A DNA stretch of 24,817 bases from CAZPBN01 sp964584935 (lineage in GTDB: Bacteria; Acidobacteriota; Aminicenantia; Aminicenantales; Aminicenantaceae). Shown piece by piece: positions 8,691 through 16,600 of the stretch (position 1 is its first letter; each line of letters starts with the position of its first letter). The notes under the pieces were generated by a model. The model did no database searches. It saw only the letters and a program-made list of their open reading frames with translations, and had not been told where the DNA came from. The translations under genes and the position numbers were made by a program. Location: the NCBI GenBank assembly GCA_964584935.1, contig CAZPBN010000025.1, forward strand, positions 1-24,817, in the 5' to 3' direction.

Positions 8691-9701
8691 TTATTCATGA
8701 GATAACTGAGGAATCCTTGTCTTCTCTTTAACTGATTTAGGATCAAAATTCATAATAAGTTGTCTCGCCTCCTTTAGTATTTGCATATAATCTTTTAAAT
8801 TTCCCTTGGGTTCTGAAAAATAAATCCTTAATCTCATAAGATGCAACTTCAGCCAAATAACAGATAGTAGTACTTTCTTTAAAAAAGGAATATATTCAGG
8901 TCTATGTTTAGAATAGTAGATTAATTGGCTGAGATGATTTTCTAAGATTAATTGTGACAACTTCTTTCGGCTAAAACCTCCTAAATGAATAATCTTGATT
9001 TCTGGATCAAAGATTATTTTCCAACCTTTTTTGCGCAATCGAATTTGTAGATCTCCCATCTCATAATCGAAAAAAAACTGTTCATCAAACAATCCGACAT
9101 GTTTTAAGGCTTCACGCTTGAACATAACACACATACCATCAACCCATTCTACCTCCTGTAGAGAAAAAGGAGGATCAAAGTTATCATGGATTTTCCCTAA
9201 AAGAAATCTAAAGGTTCTTTGCAAAAAATTAATAGGAAGTAGATTCCCAAATTTAAAGTATTGATTAAATACAGACAATCCTATTAAAGGTTTTGAATAA
9301 AATATACGTCGTCTCGATGACGGAGCAAGCGACATGTCAGGATTTAAAATTTGTGGTCCAATGGCTCCAACTTTATCTGGACCATTTTCCAAACGATCAA
9401 CCATTTTTTTGACTACATTCTCATGAAATAGCACATCACTATTTAGAACCAAAAGAAATTTCCCTTTTGATAAAGAAAGAGCATGGTTATGAGCTGCAGC
9501 ATATCCGATATTTTTTTCATTGCGTATAAGATGGACAGAAGGAAAAAATTTTTCTATCATGTCAGCACTTCCATCTTCAGAGGCATTATCTACTACAATG
9601 ATTTCATATATCAGCCCTCTTGTATTATTGAATATGGACCTTAGAGCTTTTAATGTCACATTACAACTATTAAAAGATGCAATAGTAATACTTAAATCCA
9701 T
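8691..9701 (-). CDS. GT2 family glycosyltransferase, rhamnosyltransferase-like
   Basis: This 336-residue GT-A enzyme begins with LSITIASFNSCNVTLKAL and has DNASEDGS, the NIGYAAAHN stretch, and the LNSDV site that plays the DxD metal/nucleotide-binding role. A downstream segment, WVDGMCVMFKREAL then FFDYEMGDLQIRL, is typical of the rhamnosyltransferase-like branch of GT2. It is predicted to be cytoplasmic and to add a sugar to the lipid-linked repeat unit. It lies between an IS3 relic and the UDP-FucNAc genes. Rhamnose as donor is weak because only rmlA and an rmlC scrap are visible for dTDP-rhamnose here. Confidence 0.85.
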   Translation of the reverse strand: MDLSITIASFNSCNVTLKALRSIFNNTRGLIYEIIVVDNASEDGSADMIEKFFPSVHLIRNEKNIGYAAAHNHALSLSKGKFLLVLNSDVLFHENVVKKMVDRLENGPDKVGAIGPQILNPDMSLAPSSRRRIFYSKPLIGLSVFNQYFKFGNLLPINFLQRTFRFLLGKIHDNFDPPFSLQEVEWVDGMCVMFKREALKHVGLFDEQFFFDYEMGDLQIRLRKKGWKIIFDPEIKIIHLGGFSRKKLSQLILENHLSQLIYYSKHRPEYIPFLKKVLLSVIWLKLHLMRLRIYFSEPKGNLKDYMQILKEARQLIMNFDPKSVKEKTRIPQLSHE

Positions 9702-9749
9702 TTATCTTATCTCTCTTTAATTATTCAGGTAATCTCCCCCCGAAAAAAC

Positions 9750-10180
9750 TGACATCCAAAAAGCTTGTGTGGCATCCTGATAATACTCCAAAGGGCTTTT
9801 TGATTCAAGGCGGGATGTCTTCTCTGCCTGTTAGAAAAAATTGTAAATCTCATTATAATCAAAAACAGCCCTACGAGCTTGATCCTTGCTGTGAAATATC
9901 ATTAAGTGAACGAGTTTTTTTTTCAACGAGCTGAAGAACGATTCCATAATGGCATTGTCAAAATAGCTGCCTTTACCGCAAATGCTTTGATGAATAGACC
10001 ATTCCTTTAATATCTTTTTCACTTTGTCATTGGCATACTGACTCCCTTGATAAGAGTGGAAAATAAATCCGGGCTGAGGAGCACGCTTAGTAGAAGCCTT
10101 TATTAAGGCTTGGGCCACAAAGTCTTTACATGATTTTTATGAGAGGTCCAACCTGAACGTTTTTCATTGTTGATATTTTC
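9750..10180 (-). pseudogene. IS3 orfB transposase C-terminal remnant
   Basis: The region encodes the second half of an IS3 integrase core. A segment reading SGWTSHKNHVKTL is followed by a one-base frame change into VAQALIKAS, then FIFHSYQGSQYA and GSYFDNAIMESFFSSLKKK, which hold the last Asp and Glu of the DDE triad. A TAA at 9831-9833 interrupts the frame after NEIYNFF. The family tail (ESKSPLEYYQDA) continues in the same frame beyond it. It is therefore inactivated by a frameshift, a nonsense codon and loss of the N-terminal half. Confidence 0.75.
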
Positions 10181-10194
10181 ATCTTAATCGCCAT

Positions 10195-10345
10195 TTTTTA
10201 CCCTTCGAGCGAGCCGATCTCCCTGCATCTGCTTCGTTGCAGGGCATTCGCAGTGAAGGACCACAGCTTCATACCCTGCGCCTCGCATCTGCAGCTACCT
10301 CGGCCCGTGAATAATCCAGTCTAGATACTCCCTTCTCCTGCGGTC
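10195..10345. other. GC-rich segment of unknown origin inside the IS3 relic
   Basis: About 150 bp with clearly higher GC than its surroundings lies between the orfA and orfB remnants. It contains short inverted pieces such as CCCTGCATCTG/CAGATGCAGGG-like arms (CCCTGCATCTGCTTCGTTG then GCAGGGC). A small minus-strand frame is open but has no recognisable family. It may be an inserted palindromic repeat or a residue of the recombination that deleted the IS centre. Confidence 0.4.
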
Positions 10346-10354
10346 GAACATGTT

Positions 10355-10474
10355 CTAATGGATTCCCATTTCACAGACCACTTCCCGAACAGGACGATCT
10401 CCTTCTAAGACCAGCTTTACCGCTCTTTCTTTAAACTCTTTTTCATATTTCCTTTTTTCTCTAGGTTTTCCCAT
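10355..10474 (-). pseudogene. IS3 orfA N-terminal remnant, 39 aa
   Basis: The ATG at 10474 opens a short frame beginning MGKPREKRKYEKEFKERAV, the usual start of an IS3 orfA helix-turn-helix protein. It stops at TAG after EMGIH, far short of the roughly 90-100 residues expected. The related copy at 14686 has a GGAGG ribosome binding site here, but this copy has lost it. Confidence 0.7.
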
Positions 10475-10548
10475 TTTGAAATAAACAAGTCTGATTTATG
10501 TCAAACTCTTCAGTGTGTCCATTATTTTGGGGGAAGGTCATCATACAA

Positions 10549-12033
10549 TCATTTTTTGTTATACATTCTCCCCCTCATAAAAACAATCTCTTTGCAGGAC
10601 AGGTAGAGGATAATAAGGAAGGGCATATAAATTGCGGTCAAATATGGGTTCATAATCCCTGCAATAAGTGTCGCTAATACTGATAGCAACACCACAAATG
10701 TGAACTTTCCATTTCTGTGATAAAGAATGCTACGTTCTTTTCGCAATATTCGAAAAGGTTCCATGAATAACCAAAGTATTGGGATAATAAGCACAACAAA
10801 GTTTATAGCCCCAAGGCGATAAAGTAGCATGTTGTATTGAAGTTCAAAGTCCAATTTTCCATCTAGCGGAACGCCAACTCCATATCCTAAAAAAGGCTTC
10901 TGTAAAAATGCTTTTAGCATGTGAGCAGAATCATTCAGGCGGCGCTCGGTGACAAAGGTAGTAATTCCGCCCTCATTTATTGTGAATTTTTCTATTGCCT
11001 CAGGAAGGAAAAAAAAATAAAAAACAAATACGCACAATGCCAAAATCAGCAACGCCACCCACAATCTAATGCTAATAAGATGGGCCTTATTATGTTTGAA
11101 GGAAGCGAGCAGGAAAATTATCGTTACAATTATAAAGCTCATCAATGGGCCACGCAAGAAAAAGAGCACGAATGGTGTAATGGATATAAAGAATAACGCG
11201 AGACCAGAAATTCTAGTTAACTTCTTTTCTCGCTTATCCAGGGTATACAGACTACCTATAAATATCCCAAGAAAAAGAAAAACTTGAATCAATAAAGCTG
11301 CTCTATTTATACCTGACACAGTCCTTCCCAACCTCACTTGACTTCCTGCTAAAGCATCAAATATGAATCCTGCCAAGTGTGAGTGAAGGAATGCAATCAG
11401 GATAAACACTCCGCCAATCATAAAAATGCCGCCAGTTATCCAGCCACGAAATATATCAAAATTACGATTCAGGAGACACCGTAAAGGAAAATACGCAAGC
11501 AAAACGAAAAGGAAGTTAACATCTGCCAGTGCTGTCCAGAATTGAGTACCCTGGAATACAACAGAATAGAATACTAACCATAATGGGAAAAGCCCACCAT
11601 ATATCATAATAATCGTGGAAAAATGTGGTCGCTTTAGAGGATTCTTGTTTCTCCTGGGTTTATTAGACAAAAGCTTCTGTGATGTGGTTATAAATAAAAA
11701 AATTATTAGTAAAGTTAATAGTAATATCCACCTACCAGATATTGGTCCTACTTCAATCCAACGTCCTGCCCCCCCAAAAAAAATCTCATTGATCCAAGTA
11801 AGAGTAAATGCATCAGCAAGTCGACCAGTCGCAACCAAAGTTAGAACAATCGGCACAAGGACAAGGGTAGACAGATGTAGCACTGGATTAGACGGAACAA
11901 ACATGATGCTCGTCAATCCTACAATACCATATAAGCAAGCTAAGAAAAAACCAGTACGTACACGACGATGGTGTAAAGGTGTAGTTGTTGCTGTACCGGT
12001 CATTCTATTTAATATCGGTGAATTCGCCATCAA
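10549..12033 (-). CDS. wzy: Wzy-type O-antigen polymerase / O-antigen ligase family membrane protein
   Basis: This 494-residue protein is almost wholly hydrophobic, with roughly ten or more membrane segments. A periplasmic-looking stretch around 330-390 includes LKAFLQKPFLGYGVGVPLDG; the short GxGxG-like region after a Pro is typical of Wzy_C/O-antigen ligase proteins. It would polymerise repeat units on undecaprenyl pyrophosphate in the periplasm, or ligate the chain to lipid A core. Wzx and glycosyltransferase genes in the same cluster favour polymerase. Sequence alone rarely separates the two roles, so the symbol is provisional. It ends 9 bp before an IS3 relic. Confidence 0.75.
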   Translation of the reverse strand: MMANSPILNRMTGTATTTPLHHRRVRTGFFLACLYGIVGLTSIMFVPSNPVLHLSTLVLVPIVLTLVATGRLADAFTLTWINEIFFGGAGRWIEVGPISGRWILLLTLLIIFLFITTSQKLLSNKPRRNKNPLKRPHFSTIIMIYGGLFPLWLVFYSVVFQGTQFWTALADVNFLFVLLAYFPLRCLLNRNFDIFRGWITGGIFMIGGVFILIAFLHSHLAGFIFDALAGSQVRLGRTVSGINRAALLIQVFLFLGIFIGSLYTLDKREKKLTRISGLALFFISITPFVLFFLRGPLMSFIIVTIIFLLASFKHNKAHLISIRLWVALLILALCVFVFYFFFLPEAIEKFTINEGGITTFVTERRLNDSAHMLKAFLQKPFLGYGVGVPLDGKLDFELQYNMLLYRLGAINFVVLIIPILWLFMEPFRILRKERSILYHRNGKFTFVVLLSVLATLIAGIMNPYLTAIYMPFLIILYLSCKEIVFMRGRMYNKK

Positions 12034-12095
12034 AAGCCCTTAGAAGAGAGACACATCCATATTATTATCTCAACCCTCTGGAAATAAATTTCTTT

Positions 12096-13016
12096 TTACT
12101 TATTTAAAATGAATTTCCCTAAACGTTTTTGCCACCCATCTAAAAGACCACGGAAAATCATATTTATCTTCTTGAATCTATCATTTTCGAGCATAAGTAT
12201 TAGGACTATTGTTCTCAAATGAAAAACTAATACTGCTAGTGCATATAGGGGATCATTTATGAAATGTTCTCGCGCAAGGACTGTGGAATTACGAAATGTA
12301 TAATATCGACGAATTGGCGTATGGTTAGTACTTTTAAAGGTCAGATGCCCAATACGTAACTTGATGCAGTTGCCTATCGGATGTATCATTCCACACCGGC
12401 ATGCTTCAATCACACGAAAGCCCCTGGTTCGTGCACGCATGCAGTAATCATAGTCAATGGAGTCGATGAAAAACTCTTCACGGAAGGGCCCGACCACATA
12501 ATACACATCCAGCGGCATTAGGCTCCCAGATGTGATGATTCCGCGCTTCTCAACAAATAGACGTCTTTTCGCCGGACAAGAACTGAACCTACTGGCTTGT
12601 CTACCTGAACGCGCAATCCCCATGATCGCCACCGGCTTTCCACCCTTGCCTGCTACAAGATTCCACGTTTCTATCAGGTTTTTCACCATATCTTGTTCAA
12701 CGACTGAATCGTCATCAAGCGTCAATACCCAGTGATAACCTTCGCGTCTAGAGATGGATACGCCAGTGTTCAGTGCAGCAGCGATGCCGCTATTCACTAA
12801 GTTATGGTGAAGAATCACATCCGGTATCTCCGAGAACCACTTATTCAGGATCTCCACATTTTCGGCCGATTCTCCGTCATTCACGATCACAACCAAATTT
12901 ACCTGCCGCCTTATGCGTTCCACTCGCGCAGGAAATCCCCTGTCTGGACAATACGTTGTAATCACCGCACAGACCTCTGATGAGGAATTGATAACTGGCC
13001 TCAATTTATCAGTCAT
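12096..13016 (-). CDS. GT2 family glycosyltransferase
   Basis: This 306-residue GT-A enzyme has CAVITTYCPDRGF at the N-terminus, VIVNDGES, NSGIAAALNTGV, and the DxD-type LTLDDDS. The distal FIDSIDYDYCMRARTRGF motif is common in rhamnosyltransferase-type GT2 proteins. A C-terminal hydrophobic stretch (AVLVFHLRTIVLILML) may hold it at the membrane. It lies directly upstream of the wzy-like gene with a 62-bp gap. Its GC is higher than that of the sulfotransferase block, suggesting a separate origin. Donor and acceptor sugars are unknown. Confidence 0.85.
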   Translation of the reverse strand: MTDKLRPVINSSSEVCAVITTYCPDRGFPARVERIRRQVNLVVIVNDGESAENVEILNKWFSEIPDVILHHNLVNSGIAAALNTGVSISRREGYHWVLTLDDDSVVEQDMVKNLIETWNLVAGKGGKPVAIMGIARSGRQASRFSSCPAKRRLFVEKRGIITSGSLMPLDVYYVVGPFREEFFIDSIDYDYCMRARTRGFRVIEACRCGMIHPIGNCIKLRIGHLTFKSTNHTPIRRYYTFRNSTVLAREHFINDPLYALAVLVFHLRTIVLILMLENDRFKKINMIFRGLLDGWQKRLGKFILNK

Positions 13017-13204
13017 GCCTTACATCCTATCAAGAACACACTCGGCGTGAATGCAATTCGTCTGTTTATATTATTTAAAATCTTGCGATAGAAGTTCTTA
13101 TGAGCCCGATTCTTACAAGATAGCCTATTAGCACAATAAAGACTTTCAAAAGGCAAATATGATCCTTTGGATATGACCCTATTTTTCGAACAAATTAAGA
13201 GGCT

Positions 13205-13625
13205 AATTTGCTCTAACATTTCAGAGTTCCAGCTTGCCCTTTTCTTTTAAATATTTAATCGGCGATTTATTTCCAAGCGCCAAATATTTACGAACGAAAT
13301 TATAATAATGGATTCGATCATCAACAATTTTTTCTAATTCCTTAAACTCATCCAGCTCACTGAAAATCAAATGGCTCTCAATTTTAAACCTGCCATTAAG
13401 CTCCAAAAGCTGTTTCCTCCACCTCCCTATCTGGTTTTCATGTGCCCCAAATTCATTCGATAACTCAGCCATAGTTCTCTCAACTTTGACTGCCTCTAAG
13501 GCCACCTTTGCCCGAAACTTGGCATTGTATTTCTTTCGCATACTGACCATTTTACCATACCTCCTTGCGGATTATGGCAGGTCAAAATCCAACTTATTGG
13601 GTTGTCCATTTTTTGGGGAGATGCT
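13205..13625 (-). mobile_element. Miniature IS3-family derivative
   Basis: A short element reads on the minus strand from an end containing TCTCCCCAAAAAATGGACAA (about 13620). It differs from the other two IS3 relics in both its end and its orfA sequence, so it is a second IS3 subtype. The partner end near 13205 is not visible, so the element is truncated or diverged there. Its single frame joins the start of orfA to the end of orfB. Confidence 0.6.
13221..13550 (-). pseudogene. In-frame orfA-orfB deletion fusion of an IS3 transposase
   Basis: Residues 4-47 are a typical IS3 orfA start with helix-turn-helix (RKKYNAKFRAKVALEA, then ENQIGRWRKQLLE). From residue 50 the frame switches without interruption to the orfB tail: NGRFKIESHLIF, then IVDDRIHYYNFVRKYLALGN and SPIKYLKEKGK. 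About 300 codons, including the catalytic core, are missing. The frame has a good AAGGAGG site and could yield a 109-residue DNA-binding protein with no catalytic activity. Whether it is expressed is unknown. Confidence 0.75.
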
Positions 13626-13645
13626 CAATATTCTCTAAATAGAAC

Positions 13646-14524
13646 TTAAGCAGAGTAGTATCCAAACTCTTTCAATCGACCTTCAACTTTTATAGCAAAA
13701 TCATATAATTCTTTATGGTTTTTGTAAGCATACGCCCTGTTCGAATTTAGCATATTCGATACTTTTGTTAATGTTAAATTATCAATTGAACCTAATTCAC
13801 AAAAGGAAGAAATTTTACTTAATGATTTCTCTGGATTAATAAGCAAATCTTCATAATTTATAGTCATCCCTCTATTCTTTAATAACTTCATGTGATTTCT
13901 TGCTGTTACTACATATTCCTCCCAAAGTGAAAACGCTCCTTCCAAAGTTGAACAACGCATAGTTCCCCCAAACCCTCCCCTCTTACGGAATAGAAAGTAA
14001 AGTAAATACTGCTTTCTTCTATCATGTTGATTTTTCGATCTCTCTATAAATTTCTCCCGACGAGTTTTTAAGCTATTAGCAACATCAACACCATGTCTAA
14101 TGACATGTATTACCTTTGCATTTGGAAAAATATATAACCAAATAGGTAATGTATAAGTACTACGAGGACTCTTCCATCCCCATGGAACACTTAGATTTTC
14201 TAATCTCCTGTATTTAAAGTAATTAATTAGTCCTAAATAATTTATAATTCTCGGCGTTTTTAGCACGTGGTTAATATAATCCATTACTAATTCTTTTTCT
14301 AATGTACTTTTAGAATAAAACTTTGCGGGCTCTGGATATTCCCATGAGCCCCCACTTTGTTTTATCATCCAATCATCAAGCGCGCGAAAAAATATTGCTT
14401 CTTGATTTTCATCCTTTGATTTTCCAATGAATAAACCTAAACTTTCTAACACAAGAGCTAAAACACTAGTTCCAGAACGATGCATACCAATTATTATAAT
14501 TGGAGAATTAGTATTTTCATTCAT
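13646..14524 (-). CDS. Sulfotransferase family protein (PAPS-dependent)
   Basis: This 292-residue protein has the 5'-phosphosulfate-binding loop GMHRSGTS (13-20) and the 3'-phosphate region VIHVIRHGVDVANSL. PWGWKSPRSTYTLP and INYEDLLINPEKSL further on are typical of bacterial Sulfotransfer_3-like proteins. It would transfer sulfate from PAPS to a sugar hydroxyl. An upstream in-frame GTG at 14644 lies in IS3 terminal sequence. The ATG at 14524, preceded by GGAAGGGAAG, is the credible start. It is paralogous to the broken gene at 15712-14972, which has the same IIIIGMH-SGTS and LGLFIG-type opening. The two flank a sulfatase scrap. The exact acceptor is unknown. Confidence 0.82.
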   Translation of the reverse strand: MNENTNSPIIIIGMHRSGTSVLALVLESLGLFIGKSKDENQEAIFFRALDDWMIKQSGGSWEYPEPAKFYSKSTLEKELVMDYINHVLKTPRIINYLGLINYFKYRRLENLSVPWGWKSPRSTYTLPIWLYIFPNAKVIHVIRHGVDVANSLKTRREKFIERSKNQHDRRKQYLLYFLFRKRGGFGGTMRCSTLEGAFSLWEEYVVTARNHMKLLKNRGMTINYEDLLINPEKSLSKISSFCELGSIDNLTLTKVSNMLNSNRAYAYKNHKELYDFAIKVEGRLKEFGYYSA

Positions 14525-14618
14525 TTCCACTTCCCTTCCTAACTCACTCTCTTTTACCCTTAAAATTTTTGGGGGAACTTCAAAAAATATGATAAATATG
14601 TCACTATTTTTTATTCTC

Positions 14619-14742
14619 TGACCTTCCCCCGAAATAGTGGACACACCGAAGAGTTTGACATAATATCAGACTTGGAGGTTTCAAAATGGGAAGACCCAGG
14701 AAGAAGAGGAAATTTGACAGGGAGTTTAAGGAAGGAGCGGTA
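14619..14742 (+). mobile_element. Left-end fragment of an IS3-family element
   Basis: About 124 bp begins TGACCTTCCCCCGAAATAG and continues GTGGACACACCGAAGAGT. It closely matches the minus-strand end of the relic at 10540. The fragment breaks inside orfA, where IS and sulfatase sequences share GGAAGGAGCGGTA, so the junction lies in that overlap. It points opposite to the host operon. Confidence 0.7.
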
Positions 14743-14760
14743 GTAGGCATAGGGCAATAA
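14686..14760 (+). pseudogene. IS3 orfA start, 24 codons, truncated
   Basis: MGRPRKKRKFDREFKEGAV is a standard IS3 orfA opening with an upstream GGAGG. The last codons before TAA derive from the antisense of the sulfatase gene, not from the IS. The product would not be functional. Confidence 0.65.
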
Positions 14761-14975
14761 GCTCTAAAAAAAATTGTGCTCTTTTTGGCAAGCTTGTTAA
14801 TAAAAGGGGAAGTATTCCTGAGATAACCATAGCATACCAAATGTTCTGCTCTAAGATTATCAATAGTGGAAATAATTACCCGATCGACTTTTGGAAGGGG
14901 TTCTGTTCTACATGAGAAAAAAGCATATGCCATAAAAACAATCATTCCTGTTAATTTAAAAAACTTTTTTTTCAT
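14730..14975 (-). pseudogene. N-terminal fragment of a sulfatase-type lipoprotein
   Basis: About 82 native codons remain. A lipoprotein-like signal peptide comes first (basic MKKKFFK, a hydrophobic core, then FFSC with a candidate lipid-anchored Cys22). VDRVIISTIDNLRAEHLVCYG then resembles the metal-binding DxLRADHLGCYG start of sulfatases and related alkaline-phosphatase-superfamily enzymes. The frame reaches the active-site region (MPTTAPS) and then runs into antisense IS3 sequence, so the rest of the enzyme is lost. Its ATG overlaps the stop of the preceding sulfotransferase frame (ATGA). In an intact cluster it could have removed or remodelled sulfate, or acted as a glycan transferase. 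Confidence 0.7.
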
Positions 14976-15712
14976 TGGATTATTCTTATATTAAATAGTT
15001 CTTTTTTACACAACCAATTTGACACTATAATTTCTTTAATTGTATTTTTAACCCTTTCTAGATATATGCACCACAGATTAAATGCATTTTCTAATGAAAT
15101 ACAAGATTCCACTCTTAAGTCTTCATATTTTGAAAGCGGATCTAGTTTTTTAAATAAAGATTTCATGTTCTTTAGTTTTAGAAATCCAGAATTTTTAAAA
15201 AAATTTTCCTCACGGTCAATAACTCTTTTTATTCATTTTTTTTCTCGGATTCTAAGACTTTGGGCGACATATATTCCATTTCTAAATATATGTATAATTT
15301 TTGCATTTGGAAATACATATAGCCAAAATGATAACAAAAATGTATTTCTTGGATCTTTCCAACCCCAAGGGAGATTGATATTAAATATTGATCTGTATTT
15401 AAAGTAATATTTTGGACCTAAAAAAGAAATACTATTTAAAGAATTTAAATCCTTTTTTAATTTTTCCATCAGTTTTTTTCTTATGTTTTTATGATTCAAT
15501 AAATGATTTATTGAATCTGGATTATCCCAGCCACCATTACAGGATTTTAATATTTTTTCATTTCTATGAAGAAAAAATCTTGCTTCATAGTGATCACCTA
15601 ATTCCCATCCAATAAATAGGCCTATTTTTTTAAAAATTCCAGTAATCATACTTGTACCAGAATGATGCATGCCGATAATGATTATGGGCGGTGTATTAAA
15701 CTTGTTTTTCAT
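14972..15712 (-). pseudogene. Sulfotransferase gene with in-frame UGA and truncated 3' end
   Basis: Residues 1-159 read as a clear sulfotransferase: IIIIGMHHSGTSM, the PWGWKDPRNTFLL segment, and IIHIFRNGIYVAQSL. A TGA at 15233-15235 follows REKK. The same frame then stays open for 86 more codons that continue the family (VIDREENFF, then CISLENAFNLWCIYLERV, aligning with TLEGAFSLWEEYV of the paralogue at 13646). It ends near the point where the paralogue has its YEDLL motif, so the 3' part is also missing. It starts 7 bp after the preceding sulfotransferase gene. Either it is a pseudogene or only a 159-residue N-terminal product is made. Confidence 0.78.
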
Positions 15713-15719
15713 TTAAAAA

Positions 15720-16595
15720 TTATCCTTCAGTCCAAAAACTTAAATCTTTTTCTATTATCTTTTCTAATTCTTTAATTTCATGTTTATATTTTTCAATCAA
15801 TAATTTTTTAGTTCTGAATTTCATTATTGGTTTTTTGAACTGTGCTTTATTAATTTTATCGATTATACGAGCTAGAAATAATCTAGCTTTTTTATCAGGG
15901 AAGAAATATTTCATTATTTCTTTTAGTGAAGAGGAGCCATGAATAGTGTTATTTATTAAACTTGATCTAGGAATACTAGCTGGATTACTTTTTTTATTGC
16001 AGTCAAAATTAATATTAGGTTCTACTTCTAAGAAATTATAGACTAGATACAATCTATCGGGAATATTCTGTATAAATTGTTCAAAAATAATAAATAACAT
16101 ATTTTCCTTAGAAAAATATTTTAAGTATCTTTTTATTTGTTCTGAATAAAACCCCCTATCAATGTAACTAAAGTGGCTCTTCTCAAAAGGTCCTCTTTTT
16201 AGTCTTTCCTTTTCCAAATCAATCGCATTCTCGAAAGTTTCTTTCTCATAACCCCTGGAGAAGCTCATCCAATAATGTGAATAGGCTCTATTAATTGGAT
16301 TCCGCAGGATAAATATTAGTTTCACTTCTTTACCTAGAGATGCATATATTCTTTTAGGAACGCAATCTAAGTACATATATATAGGCGTTATTTCGCCAAT
16401 TGCTTTTTGACCCTTCACTTCAGAAAAGAACTCATTTTCATACCAAGAAATTCCCTTTTTATAATTACTTTCTTTATCGAAAAAATGTATTTCTTTCCTC
16501 CTGGGCAAATAAATATCAGGATGCTGTTTTAAAAGATCATATAAGGTTGTAGTTCCTGCTTTTTGTGCCCCTACACTTAGAAAATTGGGAAGCAT
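15720..16595 (-). CDS. Sulfotransferase, Sulfotransfer_1 / NDST-like
   Basis: This 291-residue cytoplasmic protein opens NFLSVGAQKAGTTTLYDLL, the 5'-PAPS loop. LPRRKEIHFFD, GEITPIYMY and the 3'-phosphate motif FILRNPINRAYSHYWM follow, as in heparan-sulfate-type and bacterial glycan sulfotransferases. It is from a different branch than the other two sulfotransferases here. It follows wzx by 5 bp and precedes the next sulfotransferase by 7 bp, so they form one transcription unit. It probably sulfates a sugar of the repeat unit before export. PAPS-forming genes are not in the window. The gene looks intact. Confidence 0.87.
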   Translation of the reverse strand: MLPNFLSVGAQKAGTTTLYDLLKQHPDIYLPRRKEIHFFDKESNYKKGISWYENEFFSEVKGQKAIGEITPIYMYLDCVPKRIYASLGKEVKLIFILRNPINRAYSHYWMSFSRGYEKETFENAIDLEKERLKRGPFEKSHFSYIDRGFYSEQIKRYLKYFSKENMLFIIFEQFIQNIPDRLYLVYNFLEVEPNINFDCNKKSNPASIPRSSLINNTIHGSSSLKEIMKYFFPDKKARLFLARIIDKINKAQFKKPIMKFRTKKLLIEKYKHEIKELEKIIEKDLSFWTEG

Positions 16596-16600
16596 TTTTG

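Larger units (their letters stand above)
9730..10540 (-). mobile_element. Degenerate, internally deleted IS3-family element
   Basis: The element is bounded by related imperfect ends: minus-strand TGACCTTCCCCC at 10540 and plus-strand TAATCTCCCCCC at 9730. It contains a start of orfA, a GC-rich segment with no IS3 similarity that I can recognise, and the C-terminal half of orfB. At about 0.8 kb it is shorter than typical IS3 elements of 1.2-1.5 kb. It separates the wzy-like gene (ending 9 bp away) from a glycosyltransferase gene. The first 50 bases of this end resemble those of the IS fragment at 14619, so both came from one IS type. Confidence 0.7.

Noticed and set aside
13013..13219. A 68-residue minus-strand frame upstream of the GT2 gene
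   Set aside because: No recognisable family, no ribosome binding site, and it overlaps the GT2 start. It is probably chance or unrecognisable debris next to the IS3 miniature.
14730..14750. An ops/JUMPstart-like GCGGTAG sequence
   Set aside because: It is on the plus strand, opposite to the operon, and is explained by overlapping IS3 orfA and antisense sulfatase codons.
14972..15166. A separate 64-residue gene before the sulfatase fragment
   Set aside because: It is in frame with the sulfotransferase across the UGA (exactly 22 codons apart) and continues its sequence, so it is the second half of that gene.
15233..15245. Phase variation by slippage of the A8 run in the sulfotransferase gene
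   Set aside because: Family sequence is in the same frame on both sides, and shifting by one base in either direction meets a stop within a few codons.
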